Part shown: positions 22,711 to 33,137 of the stretch, piece by piece | Numbering within the stretch: position 1 is the first letter of the stretch | Layout of the letters: every line of letters starts with the position of its first letter | Origin: Siphonodentalium dalli | Lineage: Eukaryota > Mollusca > Scaphopoda > Gadilida > Siphonodentaliidae | Assembly: GCA_032622095.1 (NCBI GenBank) | Contig: CP136062.1 | Coordinates: 144,172,351-144,236,350 of the forward strand | Length of the DNA stretch: 64,000 nucleotides | Direction of reading: 5' to 3' | Notes under the pieces: generated by a model | Database searches by the model: none | What the model was told of the DNA's origin: nothing | What the model saw: only the letters and a program-made list of their open reading frames with translations | Program-made: the position numbers and the translations under genes

Positions 22711-23696
22711 AGCTACCATTTAGTGGAATGATTTGTTTTCCGATAAATAGATAAATATATACATAATATGATCTAATGGTGATGATACATCGTCTAATGT
22801 CAAGAAATACGGGTACTCACCAGGTTGCAGTCAGAGTGGTAAAAGTTCTCTTCCGTCAGCTTCTGTTGGTATTCTATCGAAACTCCCAAAGTTAATTAAG
22901 ACCACAAATGTCGGAAGTTTATTTTTTAAGCTGGGAATCTCACAGTACTGTTGCAAAAAAGGCGCCGTTGACTTGTCCGAAGCAATGCGTCCGGCGGCTT
23001 AATCTGAACCTAAGCCCATATGTTGTATCATTGCTACACAATTGAAATATAGAATAACAGTTCGAGGGATATCATATTTCAACTGGAAATCCCAGTCTTC
23101 GCCCCTGCTATATATAGTCGGGTCCGATATGTACCATACGTGAATGATTAATGGGAACTTTAGCCGAAACAACGAGTTGGTAGCTGTAGATCGAATTTGT
23201 TCAATAAAATGTGAATTTCTACAACTGGAAACTGTAGATTGGGGCTATTGTTTACAGCTCATGCTCAGAGTGCAATGGAGTGATCAACGAACGTGTCAAT
23301 ATAATTGTTATTGATTGGTTTCTGTCATATAGATTTAATTTTTTTCTGTAGCTATGAAGTATTATATGTAATATGTTGTTTTATTATGCAAGGGCGACGC
23401 TATTACATGTGTATCAACAGCAACCCGTGTGGTAATTCTATATTTAACATTAATATCTGAAGTGATCATATTTGTAACCATTCATCAATATTTCGCAAAT
23501 CGTCAGTCAACCGACCACACCGGAGTTAGCCTATGATACAACACTCTCGTATTGGTGGGATTTCATCTCACATTTTAAATACACGCATTAATATTCTGTT
23601 TTGCTTGTAAAATAACTAGACCCAATAGCTGCATGAGATTAATCATATGATCTGGTTTTATATCTCCATTTTAATCTCGAGAGTTATAGGCTATCA
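22711..23696. other. Unrecognised intergenic or intronic DNA
   Basis: No feature I can support. It lies on the 3' side of the lectin-like gene (minus strand), so missing C-terminal lectin exons could be here, but I could not find the WND...C pattern. A minus-strand open stretch ending in a GTGAGT donor near 22,817 was considered and not accepted. Confidence 0.4.
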
Positions 23697-24212
23697 TATT
23701 ATATTTACATACTAAGTGTGATTATCACTAAATCCACGATTCCGATTGGTCGGCGCCCACGTGACTAGTTGCAATTATTTCTCGGTAAACGCGCAAGAGG
23801 TCATAACTGCAACCCCATAATTACATCGACGCGTCATCGATTTTGGAAAGAAGAACGCGTAATGTTTTGGGCGCATTTGGACTCGCGCAGGATTGACTTA
23901 TAATAAATCATCAGGTTTCAATATTTTAAATTGTTCCTGTTACCTTTTGCCAAGGGTGCTATGGATATTTTGGACTGGTTTTGTCACGATACACTTTTCG
24001 ATTTAAATACATTTTTAAAAAGTGGCTTTTTCGCTAAATGTATATAAATATAAGGATTAACTGTCAAGTGGACTGTTTTTATGGAGATGTAACCGTGAGG
24101 TAAATGGTCATAACTTGTATGTAAAACCCTTCGGTTTTTACACAAGTTATGACCACTTACCTCACGATTACATCTCCATAAAAAACAGTCCACATGACAG
24201 TTAATACTTATA
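23697..24212 (+). mobile_element. ~500-bp hairpin element, copy 2
   Basis: Body from 'TTTACATACTAAGTGTGATT' through 'GGTCGGCGCCCACGTGACTAG' and 'CGATACACTTTTCGATTTAAA', then a foldback tip at 24,054-24,212. The tip is a long stem 'AAGGATTAACTGTCAAGTGG' ... 'CCACATGACAGTTAATACTT' with a small loop near CCCTTCGG. It lies in the minus-strand path of the lectin-like gene, just 3' of the exon at 24,262. Confidence 0.85.
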
Positions 24213-24261
24213 TTTAATCTTGTTATGGTATTTAGATATCTACGGATTATAAATCACTTAC

Positions 24262-24335
24262 ACCTGCACCAACCCAGACGAAATGGCCACCACGTTTGTA
24301 CAACCCTATCCAGTAATCACCAGCCCCGATACGAC
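24262..24335 (-). CDS. C-type lectin-like gene, internal exon (DYWIGL-FVWVG part)
   Basis: On the minus strand a pyrimidine-rich acceptor (TTCTCTATTGCAG) precedes 74 nt read GT + RIGAGDYWIGLYKRGG + HFVWVGAG, then GTAAGT. 'DYWIGL' and 'FVWV.G' are the middle signature of the C-type lectin-like domain (second strand/long-loop part). The exon starts with two bases of a codon. Joined to the single G left by the exon at 27,967-28,125 they make an in-frame Gly, so the phases agree. The C-terminal part with WND and the last cysteines was not found. The ligand cannot be inferred: the long loop carrying EPN/QPD is missing. Confidence 0.8.
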
Positions 24336-24689
24336 CTGCAATAGAGAACACGTGCATGAGAAGTCTTAATATCCCAATATGTCGCAGGGAATACTTAGTA
24401 TTGGCATAATGGTTATACCACGTGGATTTGTCGTTAACAAAAATGGCAAAACAGAAAGAAAAGAAAATAGAGATGAGATTGACAATTTAACACACGCTTC
24501 TACCATGGAATAATATTAAGATGGGGGGCATCAGAACCGAGTACCGATATGTCCTCAATTAAAACGGTCATAATTAACAATTCATCATCATCCTCATACG
24601 GAACAAGTCTCGCGACTGTTCGTCCCAATAACATTATTTGCAATATTTGTTTACAAATATATATTTTATATAAGAATGAGTCTATCTAT

Positions 24690-24960
24690 ATTTTGATTTG
24701 ATCGAGGATTGGAGCCTCAACAGCGAAGTTTGGCAGAGAGTTCCAGCCATTGACCACCCTCTTCGTGAAGAAATATTTTCCTATGTCCTTGTTAACAGTA
24801 CGCATCTGCATCTTTTTACTATGTCCTTTTGTTCTTAGTAATGCATTTCTTTCTTCTGATAATTCACAGGCATTGATATTATAATTACAATTCAACAGTT
24901 AATATACCTCGATTAGATCCCCTCTAAATCTTCGATAAGACAAAAGGTTGAGTCTTATCA
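24690..24960 (-). pseudogene. LINE (CR1/jockey-like) reverse-transcriptase C-terminal fragment
   Basis: Minus-strand reading gives 'YRRFRGDLIEVY', a stop, then 'LLNCNYNINACELSEERN', 'RTKGHSKKMQMRTVNKDIGK' and 'YFFTKRVVNGWNSLPNF..V'. The RR.RGDLIE, RGHS and FF..RVV..WN.LP order is the usual end of CR1/jockey-type pol proteins. It has a stop near 24,896 and no upstream RT domain: a typical 5'-truncated dead copy sitting in the lectin-like gene's intron. Confidence 0.8.
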
Positions 24961-24969
24961 TTCGGTCTC

Positions 24970-25625
24970 AGTAGCACAGTTTTGGTTTGGGAAACTAGTT
25001 TCGTTGCTTTTGTCTTTGTATTTTCTCTAGCACGATGTTTTGATAATTGTGATGGGGGTTACACACAGAGTTACGTTATTCGATGATAGGTTTGACCATG
25101 CTTTATGTAGAGTGATCGGAAAGTGTCCCGCGTGCGATGTCCACGTTTGTGAAAGTTCTATTGACTATGGCGATGATTTGAGAAGCTTTATTGCAGATAT
25201 AATTAACGTGTATATCGAGTTCGAGTTTCTCGTCTACAATTTCTTCAGATGACACTCAAAACTTGAAGATAAATAATTGAAAAGTCACACCGATTTTCAG
25301 GTTCCTTGCTGTTTGAACTATTATATATCTCTGGCATGTTTTATATGTGTGAACTATCTTTATTTACCTGGTTATAATAATATATAATTAAAACTACTAT
25401 CTTTTTCGTTTAAGTGCGTGCATTTGATTGGTCAAGGCTGTTTGACACGCTTGGTAGCGGAATTCCTATATCAGCCGAGGTAAATTTCGTTTCCTGCATC
25501 ACAACACGCAATGATATTTTAATGATTTGGGCGACTCCAACTGTTACCCCACACCATGACGTCATTTCGAAACTACGTCCGTAGTTTTATACCGTGAAAA
25601 ACATTAATGAATGAGGCTGATCAGT
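24970..25625. other. Unrecognised intronic DNA
   Basis: Nothing supportable. A 70-codon plus frame at 25,040-25,252 with a few cysteines has no family I recognise and lies antisense within the presumed lectin intron. Confidence 0.4.
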
Positions 25626-25629
25626 GAAA

Positions 25630-26410
25630 ATACTAAATGCGATAATTGGAACCGGTGAACTATAGGTCTTGGTAACGAAAACGTATCCAATAGGAGACAC
25701 GTATGTTGCACGTCTTGGATATCTTTTTTTTTGCAAATATAGAGTAGGTCGGCGTATCAAATAAAGCTTCAAAACGTTTTGATTTGACATATTCAAGACG
25801 TGTTTATAACGGTAACTACTAATGTAGTTTTTGTTGTGAGACATGTATGGATCACGTCTTCTATGTCACCTCCGGAATAGGACGACATATCCAAGACATT
25901 TCCAAGACGTCTTGATAAGTCACATTGAAGAGTCCGGTGCACTATAGGTATTGGTGTCGAAAACATATCTATAGTAACAGACACGTATGCTGCACGCCCT
26001 GGAATCATTTTAGCAGATATGGAGTAGGTAGACAAGACATACATCTTTGACATGCTTAAATTGGACATACCCAGAACGTCTTGATGGCGGTGAAATAGAG
26101 GTCTTGGTAACTGATACGGCTTGTGTAGTCGTTGGTGGGAGACATGTACATGTATGTATATATACGTAGCAGGTCGTGTAGACGCGTTGGGGCAAATGTG
26201 AAACAGGTACACGTATCCAAGACATTTTCAAGATGTCATAATACGGTCTTTAATACGTCTTGATAGGTCACCTCCAGACGTCTTGGTACCGATGAGGTAT
26301 AGGTCTAGGCTAAGAAAACCTCTATAGCAGGAGACACGTATGGTGCATGTTTAGGTAATACATCATGCAGACGTAGTGGCAAGACATCGGCAATACGTTT
26401 TAATACCCGC
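25630..26410. repeat. Degenerate repeat rich in 'AAGACGTCTTG' and 'GAGACACGTATG'
   Basis: Modules 'TATAGGTCTTGGTAACGAAAAC', 'GGAGACACGTATGTTGCACG', 'ATATGGAGTAGGT' and 'CCAAGACGTCTTGATA' recur near 25,661, 25,939, 26,093 and 26,295 with irregular spacing (150-280 bp). Open frames on the minus strand come from the repeat. AAGACGTCTT is itself palindromic. Confidence 0.65.
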
Positions 26411-26639
26411 CCGGCGAACCATACACGATACAAAATACAATATTTTATTGAAATAACACCTCAATGGGCAGTTGCAAACATATACCATATAATATAAAAC
26501 GTACATGCACAATAATGTCATGAATTAAACAAAAACCCGACTCAGTCAAAATTTATATTCAGTATACTCATTCATAAGTTGTTCTTATAGTTATTATGCA
26601 CCTGATAAACTCTGCCCTTTTTCAAAGAAGGGTCGGATC

Positions 26640-27229
26640 ATGTCGCATATGTATTTATGGTATCAATGTGTCTATTTTCCATTATATCATTAAATTTATT
26701 GTATTCTGTCATTCTATCGAAATTTGGTTGTAAACTTGCTTATTGCTGCGAAAAAAACTAATGCGAATGTTTTCGTATGCATGACAAATCATTACAAAGT
26801 GTGATTCGGTCTCAACCGATTTTGTGTTACAGACAGGACATATTCTATCTTCTGTTTCTGACGGGGTTGTTTGTGTCCTCCCTTCTCAACCTCAAGCTTG
26901 TCGTTAATTACGCGTAACCTCGTGAAGAGAATTCTCGCATCAGCTGATTTGGTATTGGTAATATACGGTTCCACCTGATATCTGCGTTTGAAAATGCGAT
27001 ACGTTCTTAGTTTATAGCCACCGATTGATCTTGTATCAACACCCATATAAGAAAAAAACATATGTCTTGTATGGTGATTGAGACGTCTTTGGTATGGGTT
27101 ACGGGTTTTGAGCGAACCTGGAGAGGAGAGATTTATCCGAAAAATGACGTTTTTATGTGAGATCTTTAAGACGACTTGATACCAGTGAATGTTAAATCTT
27201 TGGCAGATTATCTTTGGCATGTTAAACAT
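26640..27229 (-). pseudogene. LINE-type ORF2 C-terminal fragment with CCHC motif
   Basis: A 145-codon minus frame includes 'ADARILFTRLRVINDKLEVE', a typical ORF2 tail ('LRI.NH.LEIE'). After a one-base frameshift near 26,865 it continues 'RICPVCNTKSVETESHFVMI', then CH: C-x2-C-x10-H-x4-C, the zinc-like motif near the end of many non-LTR pol proteins. It ends soon after at stops. Only the 3' end is present. Confidence 0.7.
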
Positions 27230-27966
27230 AGCGAGAAGACGAACTGGTTAAAATTTGATCCAATCACATTTGTCCGTATTAGGGAGGGGGCAAAAGTTGT
27301 CTCTTTTTGTTGTCTCCGATTTGAACCAAAAATGTTATGAAGTATCTATGGGACGTCCGAGAGACATAATCTATGGGACGTCCTGAGTGACACACCGAAA
27401 GAATGTTCTAAATCGGTTGAGGAAATTCGAAGTTATGTACATCGAAAATTATATTCATATAAATCTTGTGGAGAAAGTTCTTGTTTAATAATCGTCTCCC
27501 AGACGAAGGACAACAGCTGCATTTCGTTCGGGTGAGCATGTTAAACACAGACAGAAGAGGAATCGAGGAAACTTTTACTACGATCCGCTATCATTTGTTT
27601 TGTTTTTCGCCGATTCAAACCAAATGGTTGTGAAGTATATATAGGATGTACTGAATTAATTTTGTAAATTGGTCGACAAATTTTGAAATTACGAACCTTT
27701 CATTCTTATCAAAGTTATGGAAGATGCACTGAATTCCTTCATCACATCGCCATGGGATTAGATAGCGAATGGGCACTGGAAATTAGTTTAATTGATTAAT
27801 CCGCATTGGCGATTAAACGGTTGAAGCCTAGCGGCTGAACGTTGGTACACATGGGTCATTCGACTCAAGTATCAAGACAGCCACAGTACGTCTGTTATGT
27901 TATTTGCCTTATATACACAAGTGGTGCACTTTCCAGTAAGTTTGTTACTTAGAGGTTGGTGCTCAC
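27230..27966. other. Mostly unrecognised; relatives of the 'GCCGATTNAAACCAAA' repeat
   Basis: 27,290-27,370 and 27,590-27,660 share 'TCGCCGATTCAAACCAAATGG' and 'TGTGAAGTATATATAGGANGT' text and resemble the 2.5-4.0 kb minisatellite units. No coding feature; this is the 5' end of the intron that follows the lectin exon on the minus strand. Confidence 0.4.
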
Positions 27967-28125
27967 CTTTTATAAATTCCATCTCGGCCGCATTGTCGAT
28001 TAGTGCCAGATCTCCATGCTGTGCTTGACATTCGGTTCGTGCTCCGCCCCATGAATTGCCATGGTCACTAAAATGGAAGCAGTGGTCTCCGTGGCGGGCC
28101 CACATTGTGCAATGACAAACATGAG
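27967..28125 (-). CDS. C-type lectin-like gene, exon encoding the N-terminal half of the domain
   Basis: A 159-nt exon between an ATTAATTGTAG acceptor (ending at 28,126) and an AAAAG|GTGAGC donor. It begins with two codon bases, then reads HVCHCTMWARHGDHCFHF, SDHGNSWGGARTECQAQHGD and LALIDNAAEMEFIK. That is the classic C-type lectin-like start: C..W....C(F/Y).F......SW..A...C....GDLA.I....E..FI. It ends one base into a codon, a phase that fits the exon at 24,262-24,335. The order and spacing of Cys, Trp and 'LA.I' leave little doubt about the fold. Signal-peptide and upstream exons were not found, so secretion cannot be shown. Whether the gene is alive is unknown because the rest is missing. 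Confidence 0.85.
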
Positions 28126-28177
28126 CTACAATTAATAAATAAGTGAAATAATGGTCATAGTGCGGTAACCTAAATTA

Positions 28178-28201
28178 GTGGGGTGGGGGGGGGGGGGGGG
28201 G
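28178..28201. repeat. Poly-G tract
   Basis: A GTGGGGTGGGG lead-in followed by about 20 uninterrupted G, between the lectin exon and the palindromic element. Length is likely unreliable. Confidence 0.9.
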
Positions 28202-28220
28202 GATAATTACAGGAAAACAT

Positions 28221-29560
28221 AAAAATCGTTAACTTTTTGATAGAAGCACCAAAATTGGCACAGATGTAGTTTAACATATTCTAAATGAGAATCTAGCTGG
28301 TTCCAGCTTTTCAATGAGTGGAACTTGGAAAAAAATTGACCGGAAGTAGAACACCCCCTAAAAAGACGATTTGTTTTATTTATCAGTTTTATGCAAATTA
28401 TAGCGGTAAAATCAACTATAATGTATACAAATGTACATATTTTCGTAAAGCTAAGACATAGTGACACTTTTCTGAGCTAAAATTGAAACTCACCATCCAA
28501 AATGGCCGCCAAAATGGCCGCCGGAAGTTGAAAATACGACATTTTTTCACAAATATCTTCTGGATCAATTCATGCTGTTTGGAACTAGTTGAGAAATACG
28601 ACTTTATTTTGTGTTGTTTATATTAACTGATCATTGGCGCAATTAAATAGGCAATTATTGAGCTCCTATCTCCTTCCAATCCCTCAAAAATTCGATTTTA
28701 CAGAACGCGGTATAAAATTTTACAAAAAAATCACAATTGGGATTCTAGTCATATTTCAACAAGAAATGAAAAGAACATTGTAATATAAGTGAGGCATATC
28801 ATTACCTATGAATATTCCAACTCTCTGAAACCAAAAATCTTACCTTGGCTCAAAATGGCTGTCAAAATGGCCACCAAAATATGGAAAATAGTCAAAATTG
28901 CCCCAGGGTATCCTGCATTCGCTTACAAGTTGTGGTTGATGTATACAATTGACTAATCTGTATTCTATACATTGAATACTAACATGTCTGATGCACCATG
29001 TGTCATTTTTACTATTGTCACCACTGACATCACCAGATATATTGGATTTTTCTCTCACAAACTTGACATAATATCGGCAAAAATTAACTTTTTTGGATTC
29101 GACCATGTTTTCAAGTAAAATGCAACTACCTTTGGTATCAAAGGTGTTTATTGTTTTGACCTATCTTAAATGTGTCACACTACGATGTTTATAGACTAAA
29201 TTGCTCAAGATGGCTTCCAAAATGGCAATCAAATTTGTAAAAAAAAAATATTTTTACAAATATCCCGAACATTATTCTCTGCGTTATCCGAAAAGGTAGC
29301 AAATTGTGACTCACTTGGTTATTATACGTGTTAGTTAATTAAGTGACAACTATGTTCTAGTATGTTTGTCCTAGTTCCGTATGGGACATAACAAATTCAT
29401 TTTAAAGTTGCAGTATGGAATTTTGCGGAGAACATCTTTTGTGATTCTGGCCATATTATTGAAAGGAAATGGGCAGAACTTTGAAACGGAACTGAGATGA
29501 ACCATGAGATGTGGGTAGTCTGGCCCATTATGATAAAAAATATCAACTGGACACAGGGTG
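28221..29560 (+). repeat. Left arm of the palindromic element
   Basis: Arm with two GGC-rich blocks (28,497-28,530 and 28,853-28,885), 'AGAACGCGGTATAAAATTTTAC' and a stretch near 29,280-29,390 ('CGTTATCCGAAAAGGTAGCA', 'TTAGTTAATTAAGTGACAAC') that pairs with 32,100-32,210. Frames on the minus strand (28,207-28,467; 28,840-29,106; 29,371-29,568) have mirror equivalents in the right arm and look non-coding. Confidence 0.75.
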
Positions 29561-29574
29561 GAAACCAAGATGGC

Positions 29575-30245
29575 AGCCAGGGTGTTACTCTATGATCATA
29601 GATGAGGATAATAGGTATACAGCGAGTTATTGTATGGTCATGAATGATGTGTGGGTATACAGGGAGTGCCCTGTTGGTAACGGTGTGACGTATATTTATA
29701 TATGTTGTGGATGTGTTATCATTGGTGGTGTATGGGGAGTAGATGTATGATCATGGATGGCGTGTATGAGGATGGCAATTGTGGAACTTATGAGTGGTCG
29801 TATGTGCGGGTATTGGCTATCTGGAAGGGCTCACCATTGGTGATGTGCATATGTATACCTTGACTCTATGGTCATGGATATGGCAAATAGGTATACATGT
29901 AGTGGCTGTATGATCCATGGTGAGGTGAATAGGTATACAATGAGTGACTGTATGATCGTGAATGTAGTGAATATGTATAAATAGAGTGACTATATGGCCG
30001 GGTGTAGGGTGTCGGGTGTGGGTGTATACCTGGTGTTCATACATGGTGAATCGTGGCTGTATCGTCAGTTGTGGTATGTACGGGTATAACCAAGTATGGC
30101 TGTATGATCAGGTGTACGTGTATAAAATGGGTGACTATGTTGTCATTTGTGTTGTGTTTATGTACATATGGAGTGACTGAGGTAATGGGTGGGTTGTACA
30201 TGTGTACCTTGGGTGGCTATCGTTTTCCACAATAACTCAAGGATA
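29575..30245 (-). repeat. ~42-bp satellite array, minus orientation
   Basis: Unit (plus-strand reading) resembles 'GTGACTNTATGGTCATGNATG' then 'GTGNGTATACNTGG'. It is the reverse complement of the array at 30,331-31,910. Copies are diverged and spacing varies between about 35 and 47 bp. It ends with 'TGGCTATCGTTTTCCACAAT' and 'AACTCAAGG', which mark the border of the central spacer. Confidence 0.8.
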
Positions 30246-30330
30246 TATTAATCAATGGAGAGGTCATCTCAGAGAGTTATCCATATTGATGGTGTTTATG
30301 TACATGGGGGTGTTAAGCGCGGAAAAGCGA
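30246..30330. repeat. Central spacer of the palindromic element
   Basis: 'AATCAATGGAGAGGTCATCTC' ... 'GAGAGTTATCCATATTGATGG'. Its reverse complement aligns with 54,675-54,760 in the second copy, so it is a conserved internal part of the family and not random. The flanking 'GCGATAGCCACCC' occurs inverted on both sides. Confidence 0.7.
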
Positions 30331-31910
30331 TAGCCACCCATTATCACACTGTCATTACATATATACATAAACACCACAGACATAACATTATAGTGACCCA
30401 CTGTATACATGTACACCTGACCCATGACCACGGATGACCGTACAGCCATGCGTCACAATACAGGCACACCGGGTATACTCCTAAACATGACCCATAACCA
30501 TATAGTCACTCCTTGTATACCCATTCAACTCACCATTGACCATAAGGCATCCCTTGTATACCTATTCTCCAAACACATGGTCAAAGAGACAATCAATATA
30601 TACAACAACACCACAACAATGACCATAAAGTCACTCCGGGTATACATATGCACCTCACCAAATGGCCATATAGCCACTCGCTTCATACACATACCCTCAA
30701 CAATGGCACCTGGTATACTCCTTCACTCCTTCATATAGTCACCCCGTCTGTACCTAACATTCATACACGATCATGGTCAATCATTGTATACATATTCACC
30801 TCAACATTGGCCATGTCACTCCCTGTATCTCTTATTTGTCACACCATAGCCGCATAGTCACTCAATATATACTAATACACCCCAGCCATGTCAGTATAGT
30901 CACTCCGTGTATGAATATGCACCTTATCCATGGCTATATAGCCACTCGCTATATACACATATCCCTCGCCCATGACAATAAAGCAACACATGTGTATACT
31001 GGTATAACCTACACATGACCATACCGCCACGAGTCACCAAACAGGAACACCAGGTATACTCATACGCCTGACACATGACCATTTAGTCACCCCTATATAG
31101 ATGACCATTACATTTATGATCATACAGTCACTACTTGTATACCGACATGTACTCATCTCACCATTGACCATACAGTCGCTACCTTATACCTATTCGGCAC
31201 ACATAGTCATATAACCACTCGATATACATATGCAGCCCACCGTAGACCATATATTCACTCCAGGCATAAATGTAAACCCCACTAATGGCCATTCAGCCCT
31301 TCCAGATATACACACGACCACTCAAACAATCCATACTTACATATAATACACCTCACACATGACCATTCAGCAATTCACTGTATAATTATACACGCCATCC
31401 ATGATAATACATCCACGAGATATATAAATATACATCCCACCCGTTACCACAAATACACTCCCTATATACCCACACGCTCGATAATGTCCACCCAGCTTAC
31501 TCCAGATATTCATATTCAATCATGGCCGTACAGTCATTCCATGTATACCTATACACATTACCCGTAACCATAAAATCACACCATATTTATCCACACACCC
31601 CATCCATAATCATACAGACAACACATGTACATCCCACCCACGACCTTACATTCACTCCATATATACAAAATCAACACATATATGACCATGTAGCTATATC
31701 CATACACCACACCAATGTCCATACAGGCACACCTGGTGCACCCATACTGGATATACATAATCATACACCACACAGTCACTCCATGCATACCGATTCAACT
31801 CACACCTGACCATGACCTCTCCCTGTATACCTAGATGCATCTTACAATGGACAACCCACTCATAACCATATATGTATACCTAGTCACCTCACGTGTGATC
31901 ATAGAGTAAC
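30331..31910 (+). repeat. ~42-bp satellite array, plus orientation
   Basis: About 35-40 diverged copies of a unit like 'ACCATATAGTCACTCC', then 'NTGTATACNNATNCACCTCA' and 'CCCATG'. The many short His/Ile/Thr-rich frames across it (for example 31,522-31,809) come from the repeat and are not genes. Confidence 0.85.
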
Positions 31911-31919
31911 TCCCTGGCT

Positions 31920-33137
31920 ACGATCTTGGCATCCATTTTTTTAAGCATAATGGATCAGAATAGCCAAATATTGTGGTCCATCTCAGATATGTCTCAAATT
32001 TCTGCCCATTTCCTTTCAATAAATATGGCCAAATTCACAAAAGAGGTTCTCGGCAAAATTACATACTTTAAAATGAATGTGTCTTGCCCCATACGGAACT
32101 GGGACAACCAGAATAGAACATGTAGTTGTCAGTTAATTAACTAACACGTATAATAACCAAGTGAGTCACATTTTGCTACCTTTTCGGATAATGCAGAGAA
32201 TGTTCGGGATATATACTATAAACACCGTAGTGAGACACATTTAAGATAGACCAAAACAATAAACAGCTTTCAATCCAAAGATAATTACATTTTACCTGAA
32301 AAAATGGTCCAAACCTGAAAAGTAAATTTTTGCCAATATTTATGTCAAGTTTTTGAGAGAAAAGTCCAATATTTTTGACGATATCAGTGGTGACAATAGT
32401 AACAATAAACCATGGTGCAACAGACATGTTAGTATTCAATGTATAGAATGCACAATAGCCAATTTTATACATCAACTACACTTGTAAACGATTGCAGGAC
32501 ACGCTGGTGTAATATTTACCATTTTCCATATGTTGGCGGCCATATTGGCAGCCATTTTGAGCCAAAGTAAGAATTTTGGTTCCAGTGATTTGGAATATTC
32601 ATAGGTAATGATATGCCTCACTTACATTACAAAGTTATGTTCATTTCTTGTTGAAATATGACTAGAATCTGTAAAATCAAATTTGTGAAGTATCGGAAGG
32701 GGCTAGGACACCAATAATCCTTATTTAGTTGATCCAATGATCAGTTAATATACAAAACAAAAATAAATTTGCATTACTCAACCAGTTCGAAACAGCATGA
32801 ATTGATCCAGAATATATTTGTGAAAAAATGTCTTATTTTCAACTTCCGGTGGCCATATTGGCGGCCATCTTATGAAAATTTGAATATATTTTGGCCCAAA
32901 TGAAGCGTGGTCACCTCCCAACTATAATTACATTGAGAAACTGTGAGAATATGCGATTTTCACAAGAAAGGGTGGCATAAACCACCCAACCCAAAAACTG
33001 AGATTTTCAAAAAGGTCAAGGTCAAATTGAAGGTCAAGGTGACCTCCAAAATATGGAACCAGCCAGCTTAGTGATACTTACCAACCACTAAACAAACTCT
33101 GAAAGTTTTGCGCTTCTATCACAAAGTGAACGATTTT
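31920..33137 (-). repeat. Right arm of the palindromic element
   Basis: Inverted, diverged partner of 28,221-29,560. The GGC blocks lie at 32,535-32,565 and 32,848-32,872, and 'AGAATCTGTAAAATCAAAT' faces 'GATTTTACAGAACGCGG'. The outer part (32,990-33,060) has tandem 'AAGGTCAAGGTCA' words that the left arm lacks but the copy-2 arm keeps as 'CCTTGACCTTCAAATTGACG'. Confidence 0.75.

Larger units (their letters stand above)
28221..33137. mobile_element. 4.9-kb palindromic (foldback-like) element with satellite core, copy 1
   Basis: The outer ends pair: 'AAAATCGTTAACTTTTTGATAGAAGC' at 28,221 against the complement of 'GCTTCTATCACAAAGTGAACGATTTT' ending at 33,137. Homology continues inwards through both arms ('AAAATGGCCGCC', 'TTCTGGATCAATTCATGCTG', 'CTAGTCATATTTCAACAAG', 'GGTAGCAAATTGTGACTCAC'). 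Inside the arms the two halves of a ~42-bp satellite array also face in opposite directions around a spacer at 30,246-30,330. No transposase frame is visible. It resembles foldback elements; the family is unknown to me. Confidence 0.7.

Noticed and set aside
22815-22880. Possible lectin exon on the minus strand ending at a GTGAGT donor (about 22,817)
   Set aside because: Encoded residues ('YQQKLTEENFYHSDCNL') do not fit the C-terminal C-type lectin pattern (no WND, wrong Cys spacing) and the acceptor is weak.
29575-31910. CRISPR-like array or a repetitive His-rich protein
   Set aside because: Repeats are degenerate with irregular spacing and no unique spacers; frames are short and phase-shifting. 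It is a satellite in a eukaryotic element.
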